DNA of 5,690 nt from Synergistales bacterium. Its GTDB lineage: Bacteria; Synergistota; Synergistia; Synergistales; Thermovirgaceae. Below, in pieces: positions 5,359 through 5,690 of this stretch (its first letter is position 1; every line of letters starts with the position of its first letter). The notes beneath the pieces are model-generated. The model saw only the letters and a program-made list of their open reading frames with translations. It ran no database searches and was not told the DNA's origin. The stretch spans positions 1-5,690 of the forward strand of contig JAHDOX010000162.1 in assembly GCA_018434645.1 (NCBI GenBank). The letters run 5' to 3'. Made by a program: the position numbers and the translations under genes.

Positions 5359-5690
5359 ATGACACTTTCAGAGAAAAAGGTCCAGATTTTCAAGGCCCTC
5401 GCCCATCCCGTCAGACTGGCCATAGTGGAGAAGCTTGCTGAAAAAGAGCGGTGCGTTTGCGACATAGCGGAATGGTTTGATTGCGACAGGACGACCATAA
5501 GCAAACACCTTTCGATATTGAAGAACGCCGGAATAATAACTGACCGAAAGGAAGGTCTGAAAGTTCACTACGCACTGCGAATGACGTGCATCATTCGGCT
5601 TCTTGATTGTGTGGAAGGCAATTTGCGGGATGACGTGCGGAGGGAATATGAAAGCTGCTGCGGAATGGCTCGGGAAGACCTTAAAACATC
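5359..5690 (+). CDS. arsR: ArsR/SmtB family arsenic-type repressor, 3' truncated by window edge
   Basis: The first 110 residues of a winged-helix dimeric repressor. The N-terminal helix contains FKALAHPVRLAIVEKL (11-26). The metal-site segment ERCVCDIAEWF (30-40) has Cys32-Val-Cys34-Asp, the arsenite-binding ELCVCDL pattern of classical ArsR on the DNA-recognition region. The recognition helix is RTTISKHLSILKNAGI (44-59), and the wing is DRKEGLKVHYAL (62-73). In this family, As(III) or Sb(III) binding to the Cys site releases the DNA. Extra cysteines (42, 77, 84 and vicinal 100-101 in ESCCG) could add to the site or be structural. The gene has its own promoter and overlapping operator, so it is probably autoregulated and heads an arsenic or metal resistance unit beyond the window. 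The reading frame is open to the last base. Inducer identity is inferred from the CVC motif. Confidence 0.9.
   Translation, partial: MTLSEKKVQIFKALAHPVRLAIVEKLAEKERCVCDIAEWFDCDRTTISKHLSILKNAGIITDRKEGLKVHYALRMTCIIRLLDCVEGNLRDDVRREYESCCGMAREDLKT

Overview
The window reads as chromosomal DNA from a moderately GC-rich, Gram-negative-type bacterium. Two products carry Sec signal peptides, Shine-Dalgarno sites are strong (GGAGG/GGAGGG), and GTG or TTG starts are likely in places. The gene mix (SfsA, an MFS permease, an LmeA-like DUF2993 exported protein and an ArsR with a Cys-Val-Cys motif) would fit a Desulfobacterota (old Deltaproteobacteria) genome. That placement is a weak impression only: there is no rRNA or lineage marker here.

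Layout. Positions 1-512 hold a non-coding tandem repeat array in which 109-bp and 147-bp units alternate; the long form carries a 38-bp insert. Each unit can fold into two hairpins, and the array ends in a perfect 14-bp palindrome at 481-512. Next comes a small SHOCT-domain membrane-protein gene (570-857) interrupted by an in-frame TAG, then a 6-phosphogluconolactonase-like gene (872-1570, or 908-1570) that has lost the family's catalytic histidine. A 134-bp gap with a weak inverted repeat leads to a full-length 12-helix-type MFS permease (1705-3015). It converges, with a 15-bp gap, on a minus-strand gene for an exported DUF2993/LmeA-like protein (3031-3807).

From a divergent intergenic region (3808-3912), a small TPR-like protein gene (3913-4119) runs rightward. 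It overlaps by 7 nt the most striking gene of the window: an SfsA nuclease-fold domain fused to a C-terminal DUF123/Uri-type GIY-YIG domain (4113-5276). The window ends in an ArsR/SmtB repressor gene (5359 to beyond 5690) with a near-consensus sigma-70 promoter whose -10 box lies inside a 22-bp imperfect palindrome, the probable autoregulatory operator.

The genes do not form one pathway. There are three likely transcription units: SHOCT + pgl-like (+ perhaps the MFS gene); the lone exported DUF2993 gene; and the TPR-like gene + sfsA fusion. A fourth, arsenic or metal-responsive unit begins at the right edge and probably continues into resistance genes outside the window.
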